This document shows positions 9,923 through 17,564 of a DNA stretch of 55,567 nucleotides, in pieces. The notes under the pieces were generated by a model. That model made no database searches. It saw only the letters and a program-made list of their open reading frames with translations, and had not been told where the DNA came from. The stretch covers positions 1 to 55,567 of the forward strand of contig JAKVLB010000010.1 in the NCBI GenBank assembly GCA_022484595.1, written 5' to 3'. The first letter of the stretch is position 1; the number at the start of each line of letters is the position of its first letter. The position numbers and the translations under genes are program-made. The DNA is from Mageeibacillus sp. Its GTDB lineage: Bacteria; Bacillota; Clostridia; Saccharofermentanales; Saccharofermentanaceae.

Positions 9923-9951
9923 TTGACCTAATTATTACCCGGTGGTAAAAT
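9923..9951 (+). promoter_or_regulatory. Sigma-A promoter upstream of the zinc-ribbon gene and rpoD
   Basis: TTGACC, 17-nt spacer, TAAAAT. The predicted start is near 9958, about 130 nt before the zinc-ribbon gene. The transcript would run on into rpoD, since no terminator is visible between them. Confidence 0.65.
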
Positions 9952-10091
9952 TATTCGTTGCTATAAGTACAACTATGCCTTTTTGCAGGGAAGCGCCGTG
10001 TTTACGGTTATGTCTTGGACGTTTTTGTTCCCGGGGGTAAAGCGAGGCTGGGCTTATGGTGATGATTATAATAGCAAAGGATGAACTTACA

Positions 10092-10817
10092 ATGGCAACA
10101 AAGCAAGGAATGTGTACTAATTGCGGTTCGCTCGTTATTTTCGATGACAGAGATGAGGTTTGTGAATGTATATTCTGTCACTGTGTTTTCCCGTCAGCAG
10201 AAGCTTTGGCACTGCTGGAGAACTCAGAGGTACACGAATTCAAGAATGAGGCATTTGAGAAAAAGGAAGGAAGCAAGAATTATTACTCATGCCCGGTCTT
10301 CCCTGACAAGGTAAGCAAGGCTGTCGAGAGAGACAAGGTCTCGAAGAGCAGAAGCGGAGATGATCTTAAACTAAAGCCGAGTGAATTCGAAGTTTCTCCG
10401 AATGATGTCAAGGCTCCGATGAAGCTGATTGTAACGCTCTCTGCCGCTGCTCTTCTGATAGTCGGTATAGTTGTCGCAGTGTCGCTGCCTATTTATTTCA
10501 ACAGAGTCAATCTCAAGACCGAGATGACTGCTGACATTGCGCAGGTCTTTGAAGGAAATGCGGAGGTTAATACCGACAGCAACGAAGACGGATACATTTA
10601 CGGATACAATATTTTCGGTATGACATGTCAGAACATAAAAGTTCAGACTGCAGATGAAGTTACTGATAAACAGGCTTCGGACATGTTCGAAGCATATTGC
10701 GCTCTCAGGTCCGAGAAGGGCGGTTATAAGTCTTCAAATTCTGTAAAGATGGAGATTTATACTCCTACTTCAATATACACTGTTACCGCTGACGGAATTG
10801 AGAATGCTGACGCTTAA
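10092..10817 (+). CDS. Zinc-ribbon single-pass membrane protein, unknown function
   Basis: 241 residues, family not recognised. Residues 8-31 hold a zinc-ribbon-like cysteine set (CTNC followed by CECIFCHC), suggesting a small cytoplasmic metal-binding domain. A charged linker leads to one hydrophobic segment at about 110-136, and the remaining 105 residues would be outside the cell. The start at ATG 10092 is preferred over the upstream frame because AAAGGA lies 10 nt before it and the cysteine motif then starts at once. It sits 15 nt upstream of rpoD with no terminator, so both are probably cotranscribed. dnaG, the usual upstream neighbour of rpoD, is absent. No function can be inferred beyond membrane anchoring. 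Confidence 0.7.
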   Translation: MATKQGMCTNCGSLVIFDDRDEVCECIFCHCVFPSAEALALLENSEVHEFKNEAFEKKEGSKNYYSCPVFPDKVSKAVERDKVSKSRSGDDLKLKPSEFEVSPNDVKAPMKLIVTLSAAALLIVGIVVAVSLPIYFNRVNLKTEMTADIAQVFEGNAEVNTDSNEDGYIYGYNIFGMTCQNIKVQTADEVTDKQASDMFEAYCALRSEKGGYKSSNSVKMEIYTPTSIYTVTADGIENADA

Positions 10818-10832
10818 TTAAGGGGTGAATTT

Positions 10833-11897
10833 ATGACAGATTTTGATACTGCTTTTGCTGCGGCACAGAAGCTTGCAGATAAGAATGGTAAAACGTTGAG
10901 TGATATTGAGCTTGAATCGATAACTGACAGTTACAAGATGGGTCCTGACGATATGATTACGCTCAGAAGCGAGCTTGAGAAGATCAACATATCAATCGGC
11001 GAGCCTGAGCTTGAGATGGATGATGACGACGGTGCGCCGGAACCTGAAGATGGTGCTTCGGAGACATCTGTCGTTGATGACTCTGTAAAGATGTATCTCA
11101 AGGAGATAGGTAAGATTGAGCTTCTGCATGCAGATGAAGAGCATGACATTGCAAAGCGTATGTCTGAAGGCGATGAGGATGCCAAAGAGACCTTGATTAA
11201 TTCCAACTTAAGACTTGTCGTATCAATTGCGAAGAAGTATATGAATCGCGGTTTGTCGCTTCTGGATCTTATTCAGGAGGGTAACATCGGATTGATAAAG
11301 GCTGTTGATAAGTTTGATTATACCAAGGGATTCAAGTTTTCGACATATGCGACATGGTGGATAAGGCAGGCGATAACACGCGCAATTGCGGATCAGGCAA
11401 GAACCATCAGAATTCCGGTTCATATGGTTGAGACAATCAACAAGCTTACGAGGGTTCAGAGACAGCTGGTTCAGGATCTCGGAAGAGAGCCTACGACCGA
11501 GGAGCTTGCCGAGTGCATGGGAATGGAACCCGCGAAGATTCGCGAGATACAGAAGATATCACAGGATCCTATATCAATTGATAAGCCTGTCGGTGAGGAA
11601 GAGGATTCGCATCTTGTTGACTTCATATCCAACGATGAGCTTGCGGCGCCTGAAGAAGAGGTCGCAAGGAATCTTCTTAAGGAAGATCTTATCAAGGCTT
11701 TGAACACACTTACCGATCGTGAGCGCAAGGTAATTGAGCTCAGATTCGGACTTAAGGACGGTGTACCGATGACGCTGGAGCAGGTAGGCAAGAAGCTCGG
11801 GGTTACCCGTGAACGTATCAGACAGATTGAAGCCAAAGCAATAAGAAAGCTATCGAGAGCTTCAAGTTCAAAGAAGCTTGAAGGATACACAGACTGA
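10833..11897 (+). CDS. rpoD: RNA polymerase primary sigma factor RpoD/SigA
   Basis: 354 residues, typical of Firmicutes SigA. It directs RNA polymerase to TTGACA/TATAAT promoters. Region 1.2 begins at [12 protein letters not shown] (about residue 80), after a short acidic region 1.1. Regions 2.1-2.4 are nearly canonical, with [18 protein letters not shown], then [17 protein letters not shown] which reads the -10 box. Region 3 has [12 protein letters not shown] and region 4.2 [20 protein letters not shown], the -35 helix-turn-helix. AGGGGTG precedes the ATG. rnfC follows after only 20 bp, so electron-transfer genes may be cotranscribed with the housekeeping sigma factor. Confidence 0.98.
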   Translation: MTDFDTAFAAAQKLADKNGKTLSDIELESITDSYKMGPDDMITLRSELEKINISIGEPELEMDDDDGAPEPEDGASETSVVDDSVKMYLKEIGKIELLHADEEHDIAKRMSEGDEDAKETLINSNLRLVVSIAKKYMNRGLSLLDLIQEGNIGLIKAVDKFDYTKGFKFSTYATWWIRQAITRAIADQARTIRIPVHMVETINKLTRVQRQLVQDLGREPTTEELAECMGMEPAKIREIQKISQDPISIDKPVGEEEDSHLVDFISNDELAAPEEEVARNLLKEDLIKALNTLTDRERKVIELRFGLKDGVPMTLEQVGKKLGVTRERIRQIEAKAIRKLSRASSSKKLEGYTD

Positions 11898-11917
11898 TAG
11901 ATACCGGGAGGCTGTAA

Positions 11918-13429
11918 GTGCCTGAGCGCAAGCTATATTCTTTTTATAAGGGCATTTTCTCAGGGGACGTTTTGAATTTTTCAAAACGTTCTCCTTTTGT
12001 CAGGGAAATAATGCTTGAGAGAATTAATCCGACAAGAATTATTCTTCCTATGAAGATGCACTACGGTGTTCCGGCGATACCTGCCGTAAAGGCAGGAGAC
12101 GCGGTAAAAGTCGGACAATGTGTCGGAATTCCGGCGAAGGGAAGTTTCTCCGTTCCTGTTCATTCCGGAATATCCGGAAGAGTCAGCCAAATTCAGGAAA
12201 TAAGGCTGCCTAACGGTATTATCACACCTGCGGTGATAATTGAGAATGATATGAAGCGCACAAGGCTGGATTCGCTTGTCCCGCGAAGCAATCTTAAACT
12301 GTCAGCGACGGAAACATTAAGTATCATAAGGAATGCCGGAATCTGCGGAATGGGCGGAGAAGGAATTCCTACAGCAGCCAAATTATCAAGGGCACGCAGT
12401 AAAGTTGTTTCTGATTTTCTCGTCAACTGCCTTCAGAGCGAGCCGTATTCGACATGTGACCTTACGGCAATCGTTGAGTATCCGGACTACTGCGTACGGG
12501 GTGCATGCGCGTGTGCACGAAGCGTCGGTGCGAAGAGAGTCAGATTTCTGGTTTCTTCCGGTCGCAAGTCCTGTATTACAGCTCTTGAGAATTCAATTAC
12601 TAAGGCAGGGAAAGACTTCAATGATCTGACAATTGAGATAAAGCTTTTTCGCGAACGATTCCCGCAGGGATACTACAGACTGGTTGCCAGAGCACTTTAC
12701 GGTAAAGAGATAAGAGCTGACGAGACGCTTGAAGATACTTGTGATGCGGTAATATTCAATTGCTCGACGATGCTGGCATGCTGGGAGGCACTGGCCGATA
12801 ATATTCCCATGATGAACCGTATTGTATCTGTATCGGGAGATTCTTCCGGCGGCCATAATGTGCTTGTGCCTGTCGGAACTCCGTTGTCTGAGATTCTGGC
12901 CAATGTTATTTCTTCCAATGACTCCGACAACAGGATAGTGTGGGGCAATTGTCTCACAGGAATTGAGATTACGAATCCGGATATGACACCGGTAATCAAG
13001 ATTACGTCTGTCATATCAATAATACGAAGAAACGAAGTCCCGCGCACGCCCTGTATTCATTGCGGGCTGTGTTCCGAGTGCTGTCCGATGAACCTGTCAC
13101 CGGATATCATATATGAGATGCTCGCGCAGGATCTTAAGCAGAAGGCTTCAGAAGAAGGCGCCAGAGACTGTATATCATGCGGTTCCTGTTCGTATGTCTG
13201 CCCTGCAGGTATTGATCTGACTTCGGCGATTGCAGGATTTGCCGGCGAGGGACGTGTAATTGAAGTTAATTCACTTCTTCATAACAATACTGAATTCAAT
13301 GTCCCGGCCGGCTGCTCTTCTGTCGGCGAGGTGTCATTGCTTGAGAATTACGGCGACGGCGATGACAGCAGCGGCGCTGAAGATCCTGGCAGACTCAATC
13401 TTCCTTTTGAAGGAGGTAAAACCGTATGA
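11918..13429 (+). CDS. rnfC: Electron transport complex subunit RnfC-like
   Basis: 503 residues. RnfC is the peripheral subunit of the Rnf complex and passes electrons between NADH and ferredoxin. An N-terminal barrel-like region is followed by the NuoF-type nucleotide/flavin loop GICGMGGEGIPTAAKL (about residues 136-151). Two 4Fe-4S ferredoxin motifs lie near the C-terminus: CIHCGLCSECCP (379-390) and CISCGSCSYVCP (418-429). The start is GTG, set by GGGAGG 6 nt upstream. The last 80 residues form an acidic tail beyond the second cluster. It overlaps rnfD by 4 nt (ATGA). The first gene of a four-gene set that lacks recognisable rnfA, rnfB and rnfE. Confidence 0.9.
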   Translation: MPERKLYSFYKGIFSGDVLNFSKRSPFVREIMLERINPTRIILPMKMHYGVPAIPAVKAGDAVKVGQCVGIPAKGSFSVPVHSGISGRVSQIQEIRLPNGIITPAVIIENDMKRTRLDSLVPRSNLKLSATETLSIIRNAGICGMGGEGIPTAAKLSRARSKVVSDFLVNCLQSEPYSTCDLTAIVEYPDYCVRGACACARSVGAKRVRFLVSSGRKSCITALENSITKAGKDFNDLTIEIKLFRERFPQGYYRLVARALYGKEIRADETLEDTCDAVIFNCSTMLACWEALADNIPMMNRIVSVSGDSSGGHNVLVPVGTPLSEILANVISSNDSDNRIVWGNCLTGIEITNPDMTPVIKITSVISIIRRNEVPRTPCIHCGLCSECCPMNLSPDIIYEMLAQDLKQKASEEGARDCISCGSCSYVCPAGIDLTSAIAGFAGEGRVIEVNSLLHNNTEFNVPAGCSSVGEVSLLENYGDGDDSSGAEDPGRLNLPFEGGKTV

Positions 13430-14385
13430 GTTCAAAGACCGGTCTTGCTCCGTTTATTCATACCGAGAAGAATGTACCATATATTTATCTGACGATTATT
13501 GTTGCGCTGGTGCCTTGTATTGCATATGCGGTTTTCTACTACGGAATCAGGGCGATTATTCTGATTCTGTTTTCTGCTGTGTGTTTTACACTGTCTGATT
13601 ACACATTCTCATTAATATCCCACAGACTTAACAAGAATGATTACTTTGACCTGTCATCAATTACTTCGGGACTGATATTCTCATTGATGCTTCCGCCTGA
13701 CACACCGCTGATTGTTGCTCTGTCCGGAGTTTTGTTCGGTTCTGTCGTCATAAAACAGTTTTTTGGCGGAGCGGGATGTGCCATTGTCAATCCGGCTGCC
13801 GGGGCTTCACTGTTTGTAAGAATGATGTTCCCGTCTGATATGCTTGGATATTCGTCGGGCAGCGGAGGCTTTTTTGACATGGGAAGCCTTTTTGCTCTGC
13901 ATTCAGGGACATCCGCAGTACCTGATTATTCGACGATCAGCTTTGCGGAGCTTGTGAGCGGCAATTATCCGGGTAACCTCGGTCAGGCATGCGCAGCGGT
14001 CGCACTTCTGGGTGCGGCGTTCATTGTCATACGCGGCAATTTAAGACTTTATGCTCCATGCTCATACCTTCTTGCCCTGACAGTCCTATATCTGATTTTT
14101 GGTCAGGCTAAAGAATATCTTGTGTTTATACTGTCTTCGGGTGTCGTTTTTGTTGCGTTTTTTCTTCTGGGAGATCTGACTACCATGCCGTCGAGATTCC
14201 TTGCAGGCGTATTCTCCGGCGTTGTCTGCGCCGCGCTTACAATAGTACTGTATTTTCATATCGACCATCAGATTGCCATTCTCGCACCGGTTGTGGCTGT
14301 CAACCTAATGTCATTTGTAATTGACTTTTTCGCGAAAACAATTTCAAGAAGAAAGAAGACTTCGCGGGAGGTTGATGTCTTATGA
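13426..14385 (+). CDS. rnfD: Electron transport complex subunit RnfD-like membrane protein
   Basis: 319 residues with about 8-10 hydrophobic segments, matching RnfD/NqrB, the integral membrane subunit that carries FMN and takes part in ion translocation. Supporting motifs: N-terminal PFIHTEKNVPYIY, SSITSGLIFSLMLPP and VNPAAGASLFVR (the NPA motif of the family). The Thr that normally carries covalent FMN (S-x-A-T-P-L) is not clearly kept; the nearest match is HSGTSAV at about 164-170, so flavinylation is uncertain. GGAGG precedes the start, which overlaps rnfC (ATGA); the stop overlaps the next gene in the same way. Confidence 0.85.
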   Translation: MSSKTGLAPFIHTEKNVPYIYLTIIVALVPCIAYAVFYYGIRAIILILFSAVCFTLSDYTFSLISHRLNKNDYFDLSSITSGLIFSLMLPPDTPLIVALSGVLFGSVVIKQFFGGAGCAIVNPAAGASLFVRMMFPSDMLGYSSGSGGFFDMGSLFALHSGTSAVPDYSTISFAELVSGNYPGNLGQACAAVALLGAAFIVIRGNLRLYAPCSYLLALTVLYLIFGQAKEYLVFILSSGVVFVAFFLLGDLTTMPSRFLAGVFSGVVCAALTIVLYFHIDHQIAILAPVVAVNLMSFVIDFFAKTISRRKKTSREVDVL

Positions 14386-15779
14386 TGACCCGATCACAGC
14401 TCAGAAGGTTCCTTTTTGAAGCCATAGGTCTTTTTGTCTTCAGCATGGCGTTTATACTCATAAGTTTTGTGAGATCTTCTTCAAATGCAGATATCAGAAG
14501 GCAACAGCAGCTTGTTACGCGGTTCGCTCCTGTTATGCAGGCTTCGGAATTTACGGAGATTACAGGTTCTGTTTTTAAAAGTTATCCTGATATTAATTCC
14601 GTATATATAGGTTACGGTGAGAACAGTGAGCCGATAGGATATGTTATTGATATATCTTCTGAGGCTGAAGACGCAACGTCGCTTCATCTGCTGATAGGTA
14701 TAGGCTATGAAAATGCTGAGATAACAGGAATTACCAGAGTAGGCGATAATGACGATACCTATGCTGTAAGCGCGGAAGATTTCAAAATGATAAGTGATGA
14801 TCTTGTGGGAACGCAGATTCCGATTGCTTTTAAGGACGAGTCTGTTACAGATGATTCTGAGCTGACTGACAGTAAAGTGATAAACGGACTTAATGACGGT
14901 ACATATTATGCGCAGAGTCTGACAGCCGATAAGAACGGATATATTGATTATGTCGAGCTTAAGGTTGAGGGAGGCGAGATAAGCAATGTCCAATGGGATG
15001 CTTTCAATCTTGATCCGACCACTGAGAACCGAAGCCGCGCTTCACTTTCCGGCGCGTATGAGGTCTCGGGCGATGACTGGGCGACACAGTCTTATACCGT
15101 ATGTCATGCTTTGCTTGAAGTGCAGAACCCGGATGACCTCGCTATGAAGTCCGACGGTACTACCGAGATAGTAACCGGGGTAACCTGTGATATAAGACCT
15201 TTCGTAGAGCTTGCCAATGAGTGTATTGATAATTCAAGAAACAGTTATGATATGGACAAGTACTTTGCAGATATGAGCAGACTCATTGAACACATTTTCG
15301 GAGTGAGCGCGGAAGATAAAGACCTGGTTAACAACGACGGATTTATTGTATATTCGTTTGATAAGTATCCCGAACTATATTCGGTCTATACGGCGGGGTC
15401 TGACCCGGAAGTGGTTGATACGCTGACTCTTCGCGAAATTATGGCAAATATCGATGCAGGTACGACGCCGGGGACAGCATCGGAGGTGACGCCTGAAGTT
15501 ACTTCGGGTGCAACACCGGAAGCAGCGGCTGAGACAACCGATTCATCTGTTACATCTGCAGACGGCGATAATACCGTAAACGGAGCAGAGGACGGTTATG
15601 TTGAGAGTGATGATGAAGACGATTCTGTTCTTTCTGACAGCATAGATGATCTGCCTATGTCAGAGATAGCTTCATATATCACACCGGTTGCCAACGCTCC
15701 GGCTCAGACAAGGCAGGTTGTGCATATGTGCAATACGTGCTACAAATTCCTTAAAGATTATCTGAATTGGCTGGTATAA
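14382..15779 (+). CDS. rnfG: RnfG-like FMN-binding protein, enlarged, with acidic Thr-rich tail
   Basis: 465 residues, about twice a normal RnfG. One N-terminal membrane anchor (residues 10-30) is followed by an RnfG-type segment (about 70-145: IGYVIDIS, LLIGIGYENAEITGIT). A second FMN_bind-like domain (about 165-280: DGTYYAQSLTADKNGYIDYV) ends in EIVTGVTCDIRPF, where TGVT (265-268) stands in place of the S/T-G-A-T flavinylation motif. The first segment has no such motif. Residues 360-430 are Thr/Glu/Asp-rich low complexity, and the C-terminus carries CNTC (450-453). The soluble part would lie outside the membrane, where ApbE would attach FMN. Overlaps rnfD by 4 nt; the next ATG is directly after the stop. 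Confidence 0.75.
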   Translation: MMTRSQLRRFLFEAIGLFVFSMAFILISFVRSSSNADIRRQQQLVTRFAPVMQASEFTEITGSVFKSYPDINSVYIGYGENSEPIGYVIDISSEAEDATSLHLLIGIGYENAEITGITRVGDNDDTYAVSAEDFKMISDDLVGTQIPIAFKDESVTDDSELTDSKVINGLNDGTYYAQSLTADKNGYIDYVELKVEGGEISNVQWDAFNLDPTTENRSRASLSGAYEVSGDDWATQSYTVCHALLEVQNPDDLAMKSDGTTEIVTGVTCDIRPFVELANECIDNSRNSYDMDKYFADMSRLIEHIFGVSAEDKDLVNNDGFIVYSFDKYPELYSVYTAGSDPEVVDTLTLREIMANIDAGTTPGTASEVTPEVTSGATPEAAAETTDSSVTSADGDNTVNGAEDGYVESDDEDDSVLSDSIDDLPMSEIASYITPVANAPAQTRQVVHMCNTCYKFLKDYLNWLV

Positions 15780-16922
15780 ATGATGAGCAGGAAATACGAT
15801 ACACCGTTTGACAATGAGAAGAACCGCCGCAGCTACAATGAGGTTCCGTCCGCTATGCATGTCAGGCCTGCGCGCTATATGTCAACGCGCGGATCGCTGT
15901 TTTTAGGTTTTGCGCTGGTATCGCTTTGTATTGAATTTCTGTATTCAAACAATATCTGGTGGCCTGCGGTTTGCTCACTTGTCGTACTTGCGGTCTGGAG
16001 CATCTCATTCCGTTTGTTTTTGCCGCGAAAGTACGCCGCACTTACTCTGTTAATTGTTATAGGAATGTTCTGCGCGGCCTGTGAAGTGTCAGTGCGTTTG
16101 GGCCTGTGTTCTCCGGTATCCGTATGCGGATTCGTCCCGTTCGCTATCGGAGTAATGATGCTGTCGCGCTTCAAGCGGGACGGTGAGGACGAGTTCAGAC
16201 CCGCAGAAACAGTACGAGAGATAGCAGTCCCGTACCTGTATGCCCTCGGCAGCTCACTTTCGGGATTCCTGGTATCAGAAGTGTTCGAAAAGCAGTACAT
16301 ATTTATCAGCACCCTCATTGCTGCGATGATGCTTGTATTCATATCATATTTTGTGTCGAAAATTTCAAGCTCGCCGTTGTATTTCACTTCGCGTGAGCTT
16401 ACCGAATTCTGGAATATACCGGTATCTGATATTGAAGAGCTGAGAAGGTTTGTAATTGCGAGAATTGAGTTTGCCGTTACCTGCGCAGGTGTCATAGTCG
16501 GCGTTATATCTGTTTCAGGATTTATAAGATCTGACATAGCTTCATGGCTGGTGCTTCCGGTCGCAGAAGTCATATCATGCGGACTCGGTATTCTTATAAT
16601 ATCCGGCGGCAGAGGCGGTGACTCAAAATCAGTTTTCGGTACAAGGTATTTTCTCAGTGAAACATCTGTTGCCGCGGCGCTGTTAACAGTTCCTTTTATC
16701 AGATCTCTTCCTGAGATGCCTTCAATAAGCGGAATTGTCGGACTGTTTATGTTTACGGTATTCGGCGATATTCTTGTGTCAGGTCTTCTGGCTGTTGTCA
16801 GGAGACGTCTGATATTCGTAAGAAAATCGAGATTCATTGACGGCCTTCCGTTCTATCTGATTATGCTGTCTCTTGTGCTTATGTTGTTTGAGACATGTCT
16901 TTATCGTATTCCGGGTTTGTGA
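15780..16922 (+). CDS. Polytopic membrane protein of unknown family in the Rnf-like cluster
   Basis: 380 residues with roughly ten hydrophobic segments after a 37-residue charged N-terminus. It starts on the base after the rnfG stop, so it belongs to the same operon and probably the same complex. I do not recognise the family. Its position is that of rnfE-rnfA in standard clusters, and its length is near the sum of those two proteins. Membrane cysteines C50, C116, C235 and C267 (LVSLCIEF, VSVCGFVP, AVTCAGVI, VISCGLGI) could suggest two diverged halves like RnfE and RnfA, which bind a 2Fe-2S cluster with intramembrane cysteines, but the spacing in the second half is too short for that family. 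It could equally be an unrelated transporter. Confidence 0.6.
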   Translation: MMSRKYDTPFDNEKNRRSYNEVPSAMHVRPARYMSTRGSLFLGFALVSLCIEFLYSNNIWWPAVCSLVVLAVWSISFRLFLPRKYAALTLLIVIGMFCAACEVSVRLGLCSPVSVCGFVPFAIGVMMLSRFKRDGEDEFRPAETVREIAVPYLYALGSSLSGFLVSEVFEKQYIFISTLIAAMMLVFISYFVSKISSSPLYFTSRELTEFWNIPVSDIEELRRFVIARIEFAVTCAGVIVGVISVSGFIRSDIASWLVLPVAEVISCGLGILIISGGRGGDSKSVFGTRYFLSETSVAAALLTVPFIRSLPEMPSISGIVGLFMFTVFGDILVSGLLAVVRRRLIFVRKSRFIDGLPFYLIMLSLVLMLFETCLYRIPGL

Positions 16923-16928
16923 TATAAT
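16920..16928 (+). promoter_or_regulatory. Extended -10 promoter of tRNA-Arg
   Basis: TGATATAAT is a perfect extended -10 (TGn-TATAAT); the TGA is also the stop codon of the preceding membrane protein. The -35 (TTTATC near 16900) is weak, as is common with an extended -10. Confidence 0.6.
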
Positions 16929-16950
16929 CTGACGCGTTGCAGTTCAAGAT

Positions 16951-17027
16951 GTTTGCGTAGCTCAGCAGGATAGAGCGACCGCCTCCTAAGCGGTAGGCCA
17001 GCGGTTCGAATCCGCTCGCGAACACCA
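16951..17027 (+). tRNA. tRNA-Arg (anticodon CCT)
   Basis: Complete cloverleaf of 77 nt with CCA encoded. The acceptor stem pairs GTTTGCG with CGCGAAC (one G-U). The anticodon stem is ACCGC/GCGGT around loop CTCCTAA, giving anticodon CCT (reads AGG). The T arm has GTTCGAATC. Confidence 0.97.
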
Positions 17028-17036
17028 GAATGAATC

Positions 17037-17074
17037 GCCGGGAGCCTTGGTTTACCAGGGCTTTCGGCTTTTTT
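17037..17074 (+). terminator. Terminator of tRNA-Arg transcript
   Basis: Fourteen-bp stem with three G-U pairs (GCCGGGAGCCTTGG with CCAGGGCTTTCGGC), TTTA loop, then six T. Confidence 0.88.
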
Positions 17075-17117
17075 ATTATAAGGACGCTCACATAGTGTCA
17101 GCGCAGGTTATCAGCAA

Positions 17118-17154
17118 TAAAAAGCCGTGCCGGAGTAGTTCCGACACGGCTGTA
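17118..17154 (-). terminator. Terminator of the amtB-glnK operon
   Basis: Stem AGCCGTGtCGGA/TCCGgCACGGCT with one mismatch; on the minus strand it is followed by TTTTTATT, just after the glnK stop. Confidence 0.8.
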
Positions 17155-17172
17155 TTTATAATTCTGTTGCCG

Positions 17173-17550
17173 TTACCTGCACTCGTTGGGCGACTGAACT
17201 GCATCGTAACCTGTTTCTCCGGTTCTGATCTTTACAGCCTGGCGTATGTTGTAGCTGAAGATCTTTCCGTCACCGGGATTGCCGGTGAAGGCTGCTCTGG
17301 AGATTGTTTCTATTGTTTTCTTCTCCCATTCCTCGGAAGACACTACAATCTCGAACTTTATCTTTGGAGTTACTTCAATCTCAACTTTCTGACCGCGGAC
17401 GTATTCTGACAGGCCGCGCTGCAGGCCGCAGCCCACAACCTGATAGACGGTGATTCCGTTTACTCCAATCTCTGACAAAGCGTGCTTTACGTCGAGGTAT
17501 GCCTCTTCGCGAACGATTGCTTCTATTTTGATAAGTGAAACATCAGACAT
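17173..17550 (-). CDS. glnK: Nitrogen regulatory PII-family protein (GlnK-like)
   Basis: 125 residues. PII proteins are trimers that sense ATP/ADP and 2-oxoglutarate, and GlnK blocks AmtB by inserting its T-loop into the transporter. The PII pattern is clear: KIEAIVREE at the N-terminus, ITVYQVVGCGLQRG leading into the T-loop, and VRTGE-like KIRTGETG at the C-terminus. The T-loop reads SEYVRGQKVEIEV, so the Tyr uridylylated in proteobacterial GlnB/GlnK (Tyr51 after RGAE) is replaced by Val56. Regulation here is therefore probably by effector binding alone. It starts 14 nt after the amtB stop, with AAGGAG before the ATG. Confidence 0.92.
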   Translation of the reverse strand: MSDVSLIKIEAIVREEAYLDVKHALSEIGVNGITVYQVVGCGLQRGLSEYVRGQKVEIEVTPKIKFEIVVSSEEWEKKTIETISRAAFTGNPGDGKIFSYNIRQAVKIRTGETGYDAVQSPNECR

Positions 17551-17564
17551 AGTATTCTCCTTGT

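Noticed and set aside
9955-10055. Possible SRP RNA between tadA and the zinc-ribbon gene, a common location in Firmicutes, with a GTGTTTAC-like block
   Set aside because: The conserved tip sequence (GGTCCGGAAGGAAGCAGC or similar) is absent and no long paired S-domain hairpin can be drawn.
11918-13429. NADH dehydrogenase subunit NuoF as the identity of the RnfC-like protein
   Set aside because: Two adjacent ferredoxin-type 4Fe-4S motifs at the C-terminus, the absence of the NuoF FMN/cluster pattern, and neighbouring rnfD/rnfG favour RnfC.
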